This document shows, one piece after another, positions 49,864 through 60,736 of a stretch of DNA of 64,000 bases. Source of the stretch: Asaia platycodi JCM 25414 (GTDB lineage Bacteria; Pseudomonadota; Alphaproteobacteria; Acetobacterales; Acetobacteraceae); assembly GCF_000614545.1 (NCBI RefSeq), contig NZ_BAKW01000008.1, forward strand, positions 1 to 64,000, in the 5' to 3' direction. Below the pieces are notes generated by a model. The model had not been told where the DNA came from. It ran no database searches and was given only the letters and a program-made list of their open reading frames with translations. Position numbers and translations under genes: made by a program. The first letter of the stretch is position 1; each line of letters opens with the position of its first letter.

Positions 49864-52794
49864 TCAGAAATCCACACCTGCCTGCACGAAGACATTACGA
49901 CCGATGAAAAGGTTGCCGTATTGGTAGACGTTCGTGTTGGTGGCGCCATCCACGACATAAGGGGGCTTCTTGTCGAACAGATTACGTACACCTGCCTGAA
50001 AGCTCCACCGGTTCAGCTGGTAGCCGAGGGTAATGTCATGCGAGAAGATGCCCGGCGTCTTGTAACGTCCTCCCGTAGCTTTTGTCAGGTCAACGGTCTG
50101 GTCGTTCCATACCATGCCGCCTGTATAGCTCATCATGTAGGTGAAGCTGAAAGCATCATGACGCCATGTCGCTGTCGTATAGTTACGGACGCGCGGCTGA
50201 CCGGAGCCGTTGTTATAAAGCAGGCGACCGTCATAATTGTACCACTGACCGCCCGGTACATATTGTTGCTGATAGCTGATGAGCTGCTGAAAATTATTGC
50301 TCAGGCTCAGGCGATCATGGCGGGTGATGCGGAACGCATAATCCAGATCGAGATCGAGGCCACCTGTGCGCAGACCACCAAGGTTTTCATACAGTGCTGA
50401 GGCTGTCTGGATCTGGTTGTTCGGAGCACGAACAATGCTGTTGCAGTAATTCGTATTCCCGCCCGTGTAGCACTGATCGAGAAGATACTGCGTGCCGATC
50501 GCGCTGATCATATTCTTAACAGTATAATGCCAATATTCAGCAGAGAGCGAGAGACCTGGAATCCAATGCGGTGTGATGACCGTCCCAAAGGTATAGGTAC
50601 GACCTGTTTCCGGTTTGAGAGCTGCATTGCCGCCCTGAAGGGTTGGCACCTGACCCTGGCTGACCATGGTGAAGTTCGCAGGAATACCTTGACGTGCACA
50701 GGTGGCGGCAACAGTTGCCGATGAGGCGCCGTAGCTTGCGACCTGCGAGCAAGGATCGTTTGCCGATTCATAGCTCAACTGCTGGCCACCGAACATCTGG
50801 TAGACGTTGGGCTGACGATATGACGTACCCAGTGTGCCGCGGAAGCGGATATCGCGATTGGGCGCCCAGTTGATTGCGACCTTCCAGTTCTTCGCGCCGC
50901 CGAACGTGTTGTAAGACGAGTAACGACCCTGTGCGTCGATCGTCAGATCCTTCGCAAGAAAGGCGTTTTTCAACAGGTTGAGCTTACCTTCCAGATAGCC
51001 TTCAGAGACGTTGAAGCCGCCACCCGAATAGGCCTGGGTGTTGGTGAGCGCGATACCCTGCTGAACCAGCGGGTCAGGGCTGTCGCTCACCTGCTCGCTG
51101 CGATGTTCCATGCCGAGGGCGATGCCGAGATCGCCGCCGTTTTTCCACGGCATGGAGACTACATGGTTGTTGTGGACACGGAAATTGGTATCGCGGAACT
51201 GGTACTGGATATTCTCGACGGTCGTGTAATTGGCGTAGTTTGCGCCCTGTTGTGACAGTCGGCCGAAGGGCGAGGACAATTCACAGCCAGCTGAGGCCTG
51301 ACAGACCGAGGGGTCGTAGCTTAGTTTGCTGTCAGGGTTGCCGGGTTCGTCAACACTGAGGCCCCAGGCATTCAGCAGATTGGCATAATTACCGACATTG
51401 AGTGTACGGACCTGCTCGCGGTTTACACCATAGGTGTAGGATGCATCGTACATCCACCCCTTGTAGATCTCACCCTTGGCCCCAAACATGCCTGTCACCG
51501 TGTCGGAAGCCCGCTCGGTGCGGCGCGAGCCGAACTCACTCATACGACGATAGACCTGGGTTTCTTCGCCAAATGGATTGCCAGGATAATCACCAGGCAC
51601 GTAGATTGAATTCGGCAGAGCACTGGGCGGAATGGAACCCGTAACAGGTACTGGCGCCAGGAAACTGTTCGTCGTGCGATGGCTGTATAATACGTTCGCG
51701 TACAAGGTGAGGTGCTTGTTGACGTCGTAGTGCGTGTCACCCGAGAGCGACGAATCCTGATAGTTGTTCGTCAGACTTTGATCGCGGTTGAACGCATAGC
51801 GATCACTCGCTGTGAATGGCACGACAGTCTTGCCATTATCATGGCTCGTGAACGACGACGCGCTGCTATCGGGGTAGAACCTACCTGAGGTCGGATAACC
51901 CGAGCCGAAGACTGGCTCTCCATTGGTGGGATTTGTCTGCGCCACGGGGTTTGCCCAAGAGCGATTGCGCTGCATCACGCCTGTTGAGGTCAGGTATTGG
52001 CCGAACAGGGTGATATTGCCCTTACCGTGGTCGAAGTTCCAGCCCTTGAAGGCCGAAAGCATACCCTCGGGCGCGTCGCCATATTGCGAGATGCTGCCAC
52101 GCATGGTGACGTTGCCGGTGTTGATGTCGTGACGCATCTTGATGTTGATCACGCCCGAGACAGCATCGGCACCGTAAAGCTCGGAGCCACCGTCCTTCAG
52201 GATTTCGACGCTGGCGACCTGCTGGATCGGGATCGCGTTGAGGTCGACGCAGTTGGCGGCGCCATTGACCGTGGTGCGCTTGCCATCAACCAGCACAAGT
52301 ACGCGGGACAGGCCGAGATTACGCAAATCGACGCAGGAAACACCACCGCCGCCATTGGTCACGGAATTGGTCGTGCCGCTCGACCCTACCGAGGGCAGGC
52401 GCATGAAGTAGTCACCCAGGTTATTGACGCCTGTCTGGGCGATCTGCTTGGCAGTGATGATCTGGACCGGGTTGGCGTTAGTGTTGTTCGACGTGCTGAG
52501 CGCCGAGCCAACGACCGTGATGCTCTCATTTCCCGCAGGGACCGGGCCCGAGAGGCTTTGCAAAGCACTGCGTCGCATGCGCACCGGCGTTGCAGCCGAA
52601 ACCGCAGCGGGTGTTGAGCTCGCTACCGCGGCTTTCGTCGCTGCATGGGCGCTGCGCTTGGTGGCGGTCTTGTGTGCCGCCTTCTGCGTGGTGGTCGTGT
52701 TTGTGGTTGCCTGAGCCGTGACGCTCACGCCGGCAAGAATTGTCGCACCGAGCAGCAGCGAGGCATGGCGGAGGCGAATGCGGGAAATGGCCAT
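49864..52794 (-). CDS. TonB-dependent receptor, large (976 residues)
   Basis: An intact outer-membrane receptor. Signal peptide SLLLGATILAGVSVTAQA, then a Thr/Ala/Lys-rich linker (residues ~30-75, TQKAAHKTATKRSAHAATKA), TonB box region ESITVVGSAL, plug (QIITAKQIAQTGVNNLGDYF, SCVDLRNLGLSRVLVLVDG, VEILKDGGSELYGADAVSGV) and a long barrel ending NLFIGRNVFVQAGVDF with terminal Phe. Cys pairs in the plug and barrel (CVDLRN, ANCVDLNAI, CQASAGCEL, CYTGGNTNYC) suggest disulfides. This plug type is common in Caulobacter- and Sphingomonas-like receptors for carbohydrates or peptides. The gene precedes the polyol operon on the same strand but has its own terminator. Substrate unknown. Confidence 0.93.
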   Translation of the reverse strand: MAISRIRLRHASLLLGATILAGVSVTAQATTNTTTTQKAAHKTATKRSAHAATKAAVASSTPAAVSAATPVRMRRSALQSLSGPVPAGNESITVVGSALSTSNNTNANPVQIITAKQIAQTGVNNLGDYFMRLPSVGSSGTTNSVTNGGGGVSCVDLRNLGLSRVLVLVDGKRTTVNGAANCVDLNAIPIQQVASVEILKDGGSELYGADAVSGVINIKMRHDINTGNVTMRGSISQYGDAPEGMLSAFKGWNFDHGKGNITLFGQYLTSTGVMQRNRSWANPVAQTNPTNGEPVFGSGYPTSGRFYPDSSASSFTSHDNGKTVVPFTASDRYAFNRDQSLTNNYQDSSLSGDTHYDVNKHLTLYANVLYSHRTTNSFLAPVPVTGSIPPSALPNSIYVPGDYPGNPFGEETQVYRRMSEFGSRRTERASDTVTGMFGAKGEIYKGWMYDASYTYGVNREQVRTLNVGNYANLLNAWGLSVDEPGNPDSKLSYDPSVCQASAGCELSSPFGRLSQQGANYANYTTVENIQYQFRDTNFRVHNNHVVSMPWKNGGDLGIALGMEHRSEQVSDSPDPLVQQGIALTNTQAYSGGGFNVSEGYLEGKLNLLKNAFLAKDLTIDAQGRYSSYNTFGGAKNWKVAINWAPNRDIRFRGTLGTSYRQPNVYQMFGGQQLSYESANDPCSQVASYGASSATVAATCARQGIPANFTMVSQGQVPTLQGGNAALKPETGRTYTFGTVITPHWIPGLSLSAEYWHYTVKNMISAIGTQYLLDQCYTGGNTNYCNSIVRAPNNQIQTASALYENLGGLRTGGLDLDLDYAFRITRHDRLSLSNNFQQLISYQQQYVPGGQWYNYDGRLLYNNGSGQPRVRNYTTATWRHDAFSFTYMMSYTGGMVWNDQTVDLTKATGGRYKTPGIFSHDITLGYQLNRWSFQAGVRNLFDKKPPYVVDGATNTNVYQYGNLFIGRNVFVQAGVDF

Positions 52795-53094
52795 TGGTCA
52801 CTTTCGCGAAAAGAAATGATGGCGGAAGGAACGCCGAATTACCCCCGAGATGGCACAACGTGATCAAGGGTTTCAATAACGTAACGTGACGTCATTCATC
52901 GTAATTGTGACATTTTCATTGCGATGTGTTCCGCATGCAACAGGAAGTTGCATTGCCAATGTTATAAAAATTTAAAAACTTGCCTTTCGGGGGAATTTTA
53001 TTGCGCGACCACTCTTGACCCCAAGATCACAGAAACTTTACAACGGCTCACTTCGCGAAATCGCGAGCAGAAACACAGCCCCTGGTGAGCCGCC
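52795..53094. promoter_or_regulatory. Divergent regulatory region between TonB receptor and edd
   Basis: 300 bp, AT-rich at 52960-53000. ATGCAAC (52935-52941) and GTTGCAT (52947-52953) form a 7+5+7 inverted repeat. For edd, TTGACC (53015-53020), a 16-bp spacer and TTTACA (53037-53042) give a fair promoter. Two copies of the palindrome TCGCGA (53053-53058, 53061-53066) sit between it and the edd start, well placed for a repressor. No coding sequence seen. Confidence 0.4.
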
Positions 53095-54918
53095 ATGTCT
53101 CTTCATCCCGTCGTTGCTTCCGTCACCGAGCGCATCATCGAGCGCTCCGCCGTGTCGCGGCGTCGTTACCTCGCCCTGATGGAGCGCAATCGTCAGAAGG
53201 GCATCTCACGCCCGCGTCTGGCCTGCGGCAATCTGGCCCATGCCCTTGCGGCTTCAGGAGAGGACAAAGCGCGTCTCATGCGCGGGGGAGGCGTCAATCT
53301 TGGCGTGATCACCAGCTATAACGACATGCTTTCCGCGCATCAGCCTTATGCGCGCTACCCCGATCAGATGAAGCTCTATGCCCGCGAACTCGGTGCGACG
53401 GTGCAGGTTGCGGGTGGTGTGCCCGCGATGTGCGATGGCGTCACGCAGGGGCAGGAGGGCATGGAGCTTTCGCTGCTGTCTCGCGACAATATCGCCATGG
53501 GCACAGCCATAGGTCTGAGTCACGGTATGTTCGAGGGCGTGGCGCTTCTGGGTATCTGCGACAAGATCGTGCCCGGTCTGCTCATGGGGGCTCTGCGCTT
53601 CGGGCATCTGCCTGCACTGCTTGTGCCTGCCGGACCGATGACCTCGGGCCTGCCCAATAAAGAGAAGCAGCGTGTTCGCCAGCTCTATGCCGAAGGCAAG
53701 GTGGATTCCAGTGCGCTGATGGAGGCGGAAGCTGCCTCCTATCACAGCGCGGGTACCTGCACTTTCTATGGCACGGCCAATACCAACCAGATGATGGTTG
53801 AATTGATGGGCTGATGCTGCCTGATTCCGCCTTCTGGAATCCGAACAGCCGTATCCGTCAGGCGCTCAATCGCAAGGCCGTTCACCGCCTTGTCGAGATT
53901 GCGCGACCCGGTGAGGATCATCGTCCTCTGGCCCAGCTTGTCGATGAGAAGGCGATCGTCAACGCCGCTGTCGGTCTACTCGCGACGGGTGGCTCGACCA
54001 ACCACGCTATTCATCTTCCGGCGATTGCGCGCGCTGCGGGCATCTGCATCGACTGGAGCGATCTCGACACGCTCTCTGGTGCAGTGCCGCTGCTGACCCG
54101 AGCCTATCCCAATGGTTCGGCTGACGTGAATGCCATGCAGGAGGCCGGCGGGCTGCCGACCCTCATCGCTGCGCTCTGCGATGGTGGCATGCTGCATCAG
54201 GATATCATGACCGTGTCCAAGGGCGCTTCGCCGATTACGCGTGCCGCGTCCGTCTTGAAGGTGAGGCCCTGCTTTACAGCGCTGCGCGAGCTTCTGCCGA
54301 TCGTGGCGTGCTGCGCGACACGAAAGATCCGTTCCGCAAGGATGGCGGCATGCGTCTCGTTCAGGGGTCGCTGGGGAGAGGTATCTACAAGACCAGCGCC
54401 GTTGATGACGATCGTCAGACGATCGAAGCACCCGCTGCCGTGTTCCACACGCAGGAAGACGTCATCACCGCCTTCAAGGCCGGAAAGCTCAACCGCGATG
54501 TGATTGTGGTCGTTCGTTTTCAGGGGCCAGACGCCAATGGCATGCCCGAGCTGCATCGTCTGACGCCCACGCTCGCCGTATTGCAGGACAAGGGCTACCG
54601 TGTGGCGCTGCTGACCGATGGTCGCATGTCTGGGGCAAGCGGCAAGGTGCCTGCGGCCATTCATATCTGCCCCGAAGCGCAGTCAGGCGGGCCAATTGCC
54701 TGCATTGAGGATGGCGACATCCTGCGCATCTGTGCCCGCCGTGGCGAGATTGAGGCGCTGGTCGATCCTGCGATATGGGAGGCGCGCAAGCCCGCACAGC
54801 CGCCTCTGGGCGGGGCAGGCACGGGGCGCGAGCTGTTCACCCTCATGCGCAGCCGTTCCGACAGCGCGGAAAAGGGCGGCTCGGCGATGCTCGCCGCCAT
54901 GGAAGACGTGATGGATAG
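53095..54918 (+). CDS. edd: Phosphogluconate dehydratase (two clear and one probable 1-nt frameshift)
   Basis: Dehydrates 6-phosphogluconate to KDPG, first step of the Entner-Doudoroff pathway; IlvD/Edd family with an iron-sulfur cluster. Blocks: [59 protein letters not shown]; then, after a lost C near 53813 (GGCTGATGC), [18 protein letters not shown]; and after a lost G near 54225, [38 protein letters not shown]. The raw frame runs on into eda. A lost base near 54908 would end Edd at TAG 54916-54918, giving ~608 residues, exactly the family length, with a clean eda ribosome site after it. Confidence 0.93.
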
Positions 54919-54950
54919 TCACGGTGCAGAACTCGATAAGGAAGATATGC

Positions 54951-55569
54951 ATGCTCGACACGACAATGCTGGACGCGTGATGACCAAATGTCCGGTCATT
55001 CCGGTTCTGGTCATTCCGGATCTGTCACTGGCGCGCCCGATCGCACAGGCGCTGGTCGCGGGCGGGTTGACCACGCTTGAAGTGACCTTGCGCACAGAAT
55101 GTGCGCTCGAGGCCATTCGCGAGATGTCGAAAGTAGAAGGCGCTCATGTCGGCGCCGGAACCGTGCTGAATGGTGACGATCTGTCTCGTGCCGTCGATGC
55201 CGGTGCGCAGTTCATTGTCAGCCCCGGCCTGACGTCCGAGGTTGCCGCCGCAGCACAGCGCCATGATGTGCCCCTTCTGCCGGGTGTCGCCAATGCGGGT
55301 GACATCATGCGTGGCCTCGATCTGGGGCTGAGTCGCTTCAAGTTCTTCCCTGCCATGGCTAATGGCGGATTGCCTGCCTGAAGGCGCTGGCCTCTGTTTT
55401 TGGCAAGGCGCGCTTCTGTCCGACAGGCGGTATCAGCGAGGATAATGCCGCCGAATGGCTAGCTGAGCCTGCTGTGAGCTGTGTCGGCGGCTCATGGCTG
55501 ACGAGCGGACCGTTCGACGCGGGGGCAATCGAGTCGCGTGCTCATCGCGCTTCCTCGCTCGGGCGCTAG
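54951..55569 (+). CDS. eda: KDPG aldolase (two 1-nt frameshifts)
   Basis: Splits 2-keto-3-deoxy-6-phosphogluconate to pyruvate and glyceraldehyde 3-phosphate. I start it at ATG 54951 (MLDTTMLDA) with AAGGAAG just upstream. A lost G near 54983 leads into MTKCPVIPVLVIPDLSLARP, LEVTLRTECALEAIREM, GAGTVLNGDDLSRAV, FIVSPGLTSEV and the Schiff-base lysine motif SRFKFFPAMANGG. A lost C near 55380 (GCCTGAAGG) leads to LKALASVFGKARFCPTGGIS ... CVGGSWLTSGPF, ending TAG 55567-55569. Corrected length ~206 residues. Lies 32 bp after the inferred edd stop, one operon. Confidence 0.94.
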
Positions 55570-55834
55570 AACACAACTTGGTGTGTGTCATGCGCGAGAT
55601 CTCTGTCTTCCGCGTGACATCATCCACAGCCTGACTCATCGGGCAGAATTCGGGCTTCGCGTATCGGCAGGCCGAAGACACGCTGAGGCTCGCCTGACAT
55701 TCATGGCAGGATTTTCGCGGCGCTAATTTAAGTTTTAGTGTCCACCCGATTGCAAGTTCGCTTTGAATCGCGGAATAGACCGCTATGTGTCCAAGAAGTG
55801 CCCTCGCGAAAAACCATGGTGGTGCTGCGCGCCC

Positions 55835-57393
55835 ATGACCAAACAGGGGCGCTCCTATTTCGGTCTGGCTGGCGTTATCGTTCTGGCGATGACGACCGAG
55901 CTGAACGAGCAGGTTTCGTCACAGTCGTTACCCGATATTCTTGGCGGCCTCGGCCTGAGCACGATGCCGGTACGTGGTTCAACAGTCTGTATCTTTCAGC
56001 AGAGATTTTCGGCATGTCGCTTGCGCCCTGGCTGGCGCTGACTTTTGTTGTGCGGCGATTTGCGATCTGCGTTGCCTTGACTGCGAGCCTCTCTGCCTCG
56101 CTCATTCCTTTCACCGATAATCTGACGCTGCTCTACGGGCTGCGTATCGTTGAGGGTCTCGCCGGGGGCTTTGCCATTCCTCTTGTGCTGATGATTGCAC
56201 TGCGCGTTCTGGCGCCGCCGATCCGGCTATACGGGCTTGCGGCTTATTCGCTGACGGCTACGTTTTTTCCGAATCTGAGTACGGCTCTCGCTGGCCTCTG
56301 GACAGATCTGGTCGATTGGCGCTTCGTGTTCTGGCAGGCTGTGCCGTTCGGAAGTCTGGCCATTTCGTTGCTCTGGTATGGGCTTCCAGCTGAAAGACCG
56401 AACTACAAGCGCTTCAGTTATTTCGACTGGAAAGGCGCGCTCCTTATCCTGTTCGGCTTCGGATCGTTTTCGACCATGCTGCAGCAGGGCGACCGTTTCG
56501 ACTGGTTCAATTCACCCGCGATCTGCGTGTTGGCGCTCGTCGCTCTGATCTGCCTGCCATTGCTGGTTTACAATGAATGGAACCAGCATACGCCGCTTTT
56601 CCGCTTCCAGCTTCTGAGCAGACGGAATTTTGCCTATGGCGCTTCAACATTGCTGATTTTTCTGGTGGTCTCGCTCGCTTCATCGACGCTGCCAGCGAGC
56701 TTCCTGCAGGAGGTGGCCGGTTATCGGCCGGAGCAGATCTATCTCGTGACGCTCGAGATAGCCTGTATCCAATTGATCATGCTGCCTCTGATGGCCTTGG
56801 TGCTCAACAGTAAAGCTGTCGATAGCCGTATCGTCAGTCTGCTCGGTATGATGCTGATCCTCATGGCCTGTGCGGGGGACAGCTTCATGACGGTCGGGTG
56901 GAACCGCAACGAGTTCTATCTCTGGCAGATCTTCATGGGGGCAGGTGAGGCCATGATTGTCATGCCCCTGCTGATGATGTCGACAAATTCGCTCGTCCCT
57001 GCGGAAGGTCCGTTTGCTGCGGCGATGGTGAACACGCCGCGTGCTGTTGCACAGGCTATCGGCATCTGGCTTCTGCAGCTTATTCATCGCTGGCGGGGTG
57101 GGTTGCATTCCAGTCGCCTGACCGACCGTATCGGTGTCGATCGCTATCGCACCTATCAGGCGAATGCGCTCCCGCTCCAGAAACCTGCACCTCTTTTGCC
57201 CGATGGGACGCCGCGCGCGGCAGACTCTCTTGTGACGTTCAAGTCGCAACTGGCGCATCAGACGACGGTTCTGGAATTATCCGACGCCTACATGATCATC
57301 GCGGCCATCACGGTTTGTCTGATGGTGTCGGTTCTCCTGTTGCCGCAACGTACTTTTCCTCCCCGTCTCATGTTCATAAAGAAACAGTCCTGA
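55835..57393 (+). CDS. DHA2-family MFS drug efflux permease (EmrB-like; 1-nt frameshift near 55968)
   Basis: ~519 residues, about 14 membrane segments. From ATG 55835: MTKQGRSYFGLAGVIVLAMT, SLPDILGGLGLS; after restoring one base near 55968 it continues DAGTWFNSLYLSAEIFGMSL (motif C-like) and RIVEGLAGGFAIPLVLMIAL, WRFVFWQAVPFGSLAISLLW, ending LLPQRTFPPRLM. No strong ribosome site precedes 55835 and the frame is open further upstream, so the start is uncertain. Four bases separate it from an EmrA-like adaptor gene; with the outer-membrane factor it forms a tripartite exporter. About 265 bp upstream carry no recognisable gene or regulator. Confidence 0.88.
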
Positions 57394-57396
57394 CCC

Positions 57397-58490
57397 ATGG
57401 CTTCTGACGATCAAGAAAGCGCCCCGGCAAAATGGCCGTTCGTCGTTACGGCTCTTGTCATCGTGGTGTTCTGCGGTGTCGTTCTGGCGATCATCTTCCT
57501 GCCGACCCGACACGTCTGGACGAATGACGCCTATGTCACGGCTCATTACGCCACTATCGCACCGCGTGTGCCGGGGCAGGTGGTCGAGGTGCTGGTGGAT
57601 GACAACCAGAGCGTGAAGGCCGGGCAGGTTCTGGCACGGCTCGACCCGAGCGATTATGAGACGGCCCTTATGCGCAGCAAAGCGCAGCTTGTGCACGACG
57701 AAGCCCTCGTGAGCGATGCCCAGGCTTCGGTCGAACGTCAGCCAAGCATGATCGAGGAAAGCAAGGCAGAGGCGGCGCGTATCACGGCTCAGCTTGTCTA
57801 TGCCCGTCAGAACGCACAGCGCTATCATAACCTGGCCCAGACAGGGGCAGGCTCCAATCAGGAGAAGCAGCTGACTGACGCTTCCATGAGGGAGATGGAA
57901 GCCAATCTTCGCAGCATGAATGCACGTATCGCGGCGGCGGAAGCGATATTCCCATTCTGCGCGCGCGGCACGAAGCGTCGCTCAAGACGCTCGAGATCGA
58001 CCGGGCCATCATCAGGCAGGACGAACTCAATCTCTCCTATACCGAGATACGGGCACCTTTCGACGGTATGGTCGGTGAAAAGACAGTGCAGTCAGGCAAT
58101 TATGTGGCTCCCGGCGCGGCCTTGATGGCTGTCGTGCCCATGGATCAGCTCTGGATCATGGCAAATTATCGCGAAATCGCTTTGCGCCACATGCGGCCCG
58201 GTCAGCATGCACGTATCCATGTAGACGCCTATGACATGGATCTGGACGGTATTGTCGACAGTATTCCTCCGGCTTCCGGCGCGGCCTTTGCGCCTATCGC
58301 ACCAGAAAATGCCACGGGAAATTTCACCAAGATCGTGCAAAGATTGCCGGTGAAGATCATTGTCGCTCCCAATCAGCCTTTGGCCAAGCTGCTGCGCATG
58401 GGGTTCTCGGTCGAAACGAGTGTCGATACGCATCTCGAGAACGTGGTTGATGAGCAGCAGCATAGTGCGTCGGGGATCACGGCCCGATGA
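57397..58490 (+). CDS. HlyD/EmrA-type membrane fusion protein (1-nt frameshift near 57946)
   Basis: ~364 residues. One N-terminal membrane anchor (VVTALVIVVFCGVVLAIIFL), lipoyl/barrel-sandwich halves (AHYATIAPRVPGQVVEVLVD, then YTEIRAPFDGMVGEKTVQSG) and a coiled-coil hairpin (VERQPSMIEESKAEAARITA ... REMEANLRSMNARIAAAEA). The break near 57946 (GAAGCGATATTC, one G lost) is followed by DIPILRARHEASLKTLEIDR. It bridges the EmrB-like permease and the outer-membrane factor. Start ATG 57397; the stop overlaps the next start in ATGA. Confidence 0.92.
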
Positions 58491-59957
58491 GGCGCTCTAG
58501 GCGTGTTACTGCGGCGTGGTTCGCGACGGCCCTGCTTGCAGGGTGCACGATGGGGCCCGATTTCAGGCGCCCCGATGTCATAGCGCCAACGCATTATGGA
58601 CAGGAGCCTCAGGGGCTGGCAGGTGCGACCTATGGCGGCCCAGTCGACACAGCCTGGTGGAAGCTTTTCAACGACGCTGAACTCAACCGGTTGATCGAAC
58701 GCCTTGCGGTGCAGAATATCGACCTGCAACGCGGTATGCAGCGCATTCAGGAAGCCCGGTCGCAGACGCGTATCGCCGCTGCGCAGGGCCTGCCCAATAT
58801 GAGCTGGGCGGGTTCGTACACGCGCACACATCAGAGCGAAACGGGATTCATCTCTCTCGTGCAACCGAGAACGGGTGCGCCCAACGAATATGACTTCTTC
58901 CAGAACACGCTGGGCGCCTCATGGGATCTCGATCTTTTCGGGCAGATCAGGCGAGCGGTCGAGGCACAGCATGCCACGCAGGAAGCCGCGGTCGAGGCGC
59001 GGCATGGTCTTGCTCTAAGCACGCTGCAACGCTCGTCACCTCCTATATGCAGCTCAGAGGCGTGCAGGACCAACTTGCTATTACTGAACGCCATCTGGCA
59101 GTGGCCGACCATGATGTGGCGCTTGTCGCTCCCGCTTCGGCAATGGTGCTGCAACTACGCTTGACCTGGCGCAGGCGCGCACCGAACAGGCCAACACGGC
59201 ATCGGCCCTGCCTACTCTGCGCAATTCCGAGAGCGCGTTGATCAATGCCATCGGGTTATTGCTCGATGAGCCGCCGCGCAGTCTCGCTATCGAGCTGGCG
59301 CGCCGTGATGGCACGATGCCGATTGTCGTCCCGGCAGCCCCTATCGGGCTCCCCTCGGCGCTTGCGCGCAGGCGTCCCGATATCCGCGAGGCCGAGGCAC
59401 GCCTTCATGCAGCCACTGCCGGGGTTGGGGTGGCGATTGCAGCGTTCTATCCTGACATCACCCTGACCGGACAGATGGGCACCCAGACTCTTTCAGCGGC
59501 CAATTTCTTTTCGCTTCCGTCTCGCCAGTTTGCCACTGGTCCAACGCTCTCCGTACCGCTTTTTGAAGGGGGGCGCCTGCGCGGAACGCTGGCCCTCAGG
59601 AAAGCCGAGCAGAAAGACGCGGCACTGGCTTTCCATCAGACGGTCATGACAGCGTGGAACGAGGTGGACAACGCCTTGACGGCTTATGCGCAGGCCCAGA
59701 AGCGCCTGATCCAGACCGAAATAGCCTGGCAGGAAAGCCGGAATGCTGTCGCGATTGCCCAGCAGCAATATCGTGAGGGCGCCGTTGACTTTCTTCAGGT
59801 GGATATGGCCGAGAGCACGGCGCTGGAAGCCGAAGCAAATTTCTCCGCCAATCGCATTCAGATAGCGACGTCTTTCGTTTCGCTCTACCGGGCACTCGGT
59901 GGTGGCTGGGAATACCCCGCGTTCACAGAGAAAAATTCTTTAAAACCAACTGGATAA
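58487..59957 (+). CDS. RND-type outer-membrane efflux lipoprotein (two 1-nt frameshifts)
   Basis: ~490 residues, NodT/OprM-like. Lipobox LLAGC at the N-terminus (ATALLAGCTMGPDFRRPDV), then ALVTSYMQLRGVQDQLAI-type helices. Lost bases near 59027 and 59129 split it into three frames: ASWDLDLFGQIRRAVEAQHA; ATLVTSYMQLRGVQDQLAIT; FGNGAATTLDLAQARTEQAN, PSALARRRPDIREAEARLHA, GPTLSVPLFEGGRLRGTLAL and YREGAVDFLQVDMAESTALE. It forms the outer-membrane channel of the tripartite exporter encoded by the two preceding genes. Overlaps the adaptor gene by 4 bp; a terminator follows. Confidence 0.92.
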
Positions 59958-59972
59958 AGCGATCCTCTCTTA

Positions 59973-60036
59973 TGAAATGGGAATTCTGCTTCCCTTGGGT
60001 AATATCTTAGAATTCCATTTCAATTATTTGTTTTTA
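59973..60036 (+). terminator. Terminator of the efflux operon
   Basis: TGAAATGGGAATTCT (59973-59987) and AGAATTCCATTTCA (60009-60022) are complementary over 14 bp with one bulged G, loop 21 nt, followed by AATTATTTGTTTTT. It begins 15 bp after the stop. A long AT-rich stem of this kind is unusual in a GC-rich genome but well placed. Confidence 0.7.
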
Positions 60037-60148
60037 AACGATTATACTATTTCAGGCGAAGTCTGTCCGGGCATAACCACGCTCGGGAGAACTCAGACAT
60101 AGAATCAAAGGGATAGACGAGAGAGTCAAGGTGATGTCATAAGGCGGC

Positions 60149-60682
60149 ATGATCGGACGTTCTCATATCGTTCTTGGTGTTGCCTCCGCCATCACGGCGT
60201 CGTCAATGGGGTATCTACCTCTTTCATTGATGAGCCTTTGCGCAGCCGGGCTCGGTAGTCTTGCGCCTGATCTCGATACGGAAAGATCGCTCCTTGGCTG
60301 CCGTATGATCTGGATCTCGCGACCGCTTTCCCGCCTGTGCGGACATCGCACGCTTACCCATTCCTTTTTCGTGCCGGTTCTCGCCGCTTGGGCGCTGCTT
60401 CACTTCGAAGGTGCGCCGTCGCTATACTCTGCGTGGGGTGCGTTCCTCGTCGGGTATCTCAGTCACATTGTCGCTGATCTGATGACCGGGGGCTGTTGGG
60501 CGCTTTATCCTTTATCGAAACACAGGGTTTCGCTCTGGCCGTATGCAAAGACCGGCAGTTTCAGGGAATATCTCCTTCTCGTCTGCTGCCTGGGTCTGCT
60601 GAGTTGCGTCACCTATCACTATCTTTCCCGTAATCTGCTTCATGACGGGTACAGAGTGCAGCGCCACGCCTTCATTGCCTAA
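60149..60682 (+). CDS. YdjM/DUF457-type inner-membrane metal-dependent hydrolase
   Basis: 177 residues, about four membrane segments. Conserved motifs of the family are visible: MIGRSHIVLGV, GSLAPDLDTERSLLG (acidic, metal-binding), CGHRTLTHSFFVPVL and GYLSHIVADLMTGG, with His/Asp ligands. In E. coli YdjM is an SOS-induced membrane protein of unclear substrate. Start ATG 60149 with a weak upstream GGCGG. It stands alone between the efflux operon terminator and purH. Confidence 0.85.
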   Translation: MIGRSHIVLGVASAITASSMGYLPLSLMSLCAAGLGSLAPDLDTERSLLGCRMIWISRPLSRLCGHRTLTHSFFVPVLAAWALLHFEGAPSLYSAWGAFLVGYLSHIVADLMTGGCWALYPLSKHRVSLWPYAKTGSFREYLLLVCCLGLLSCVTYHYLSRNLLHDGYRVQRHAFIA

Positions 60683-60736
60683 ACGGGCTCAGGCAACTAA
60701 GAGCAGCACTGAAAATCAGCCATTCCGGAGCCCGTC

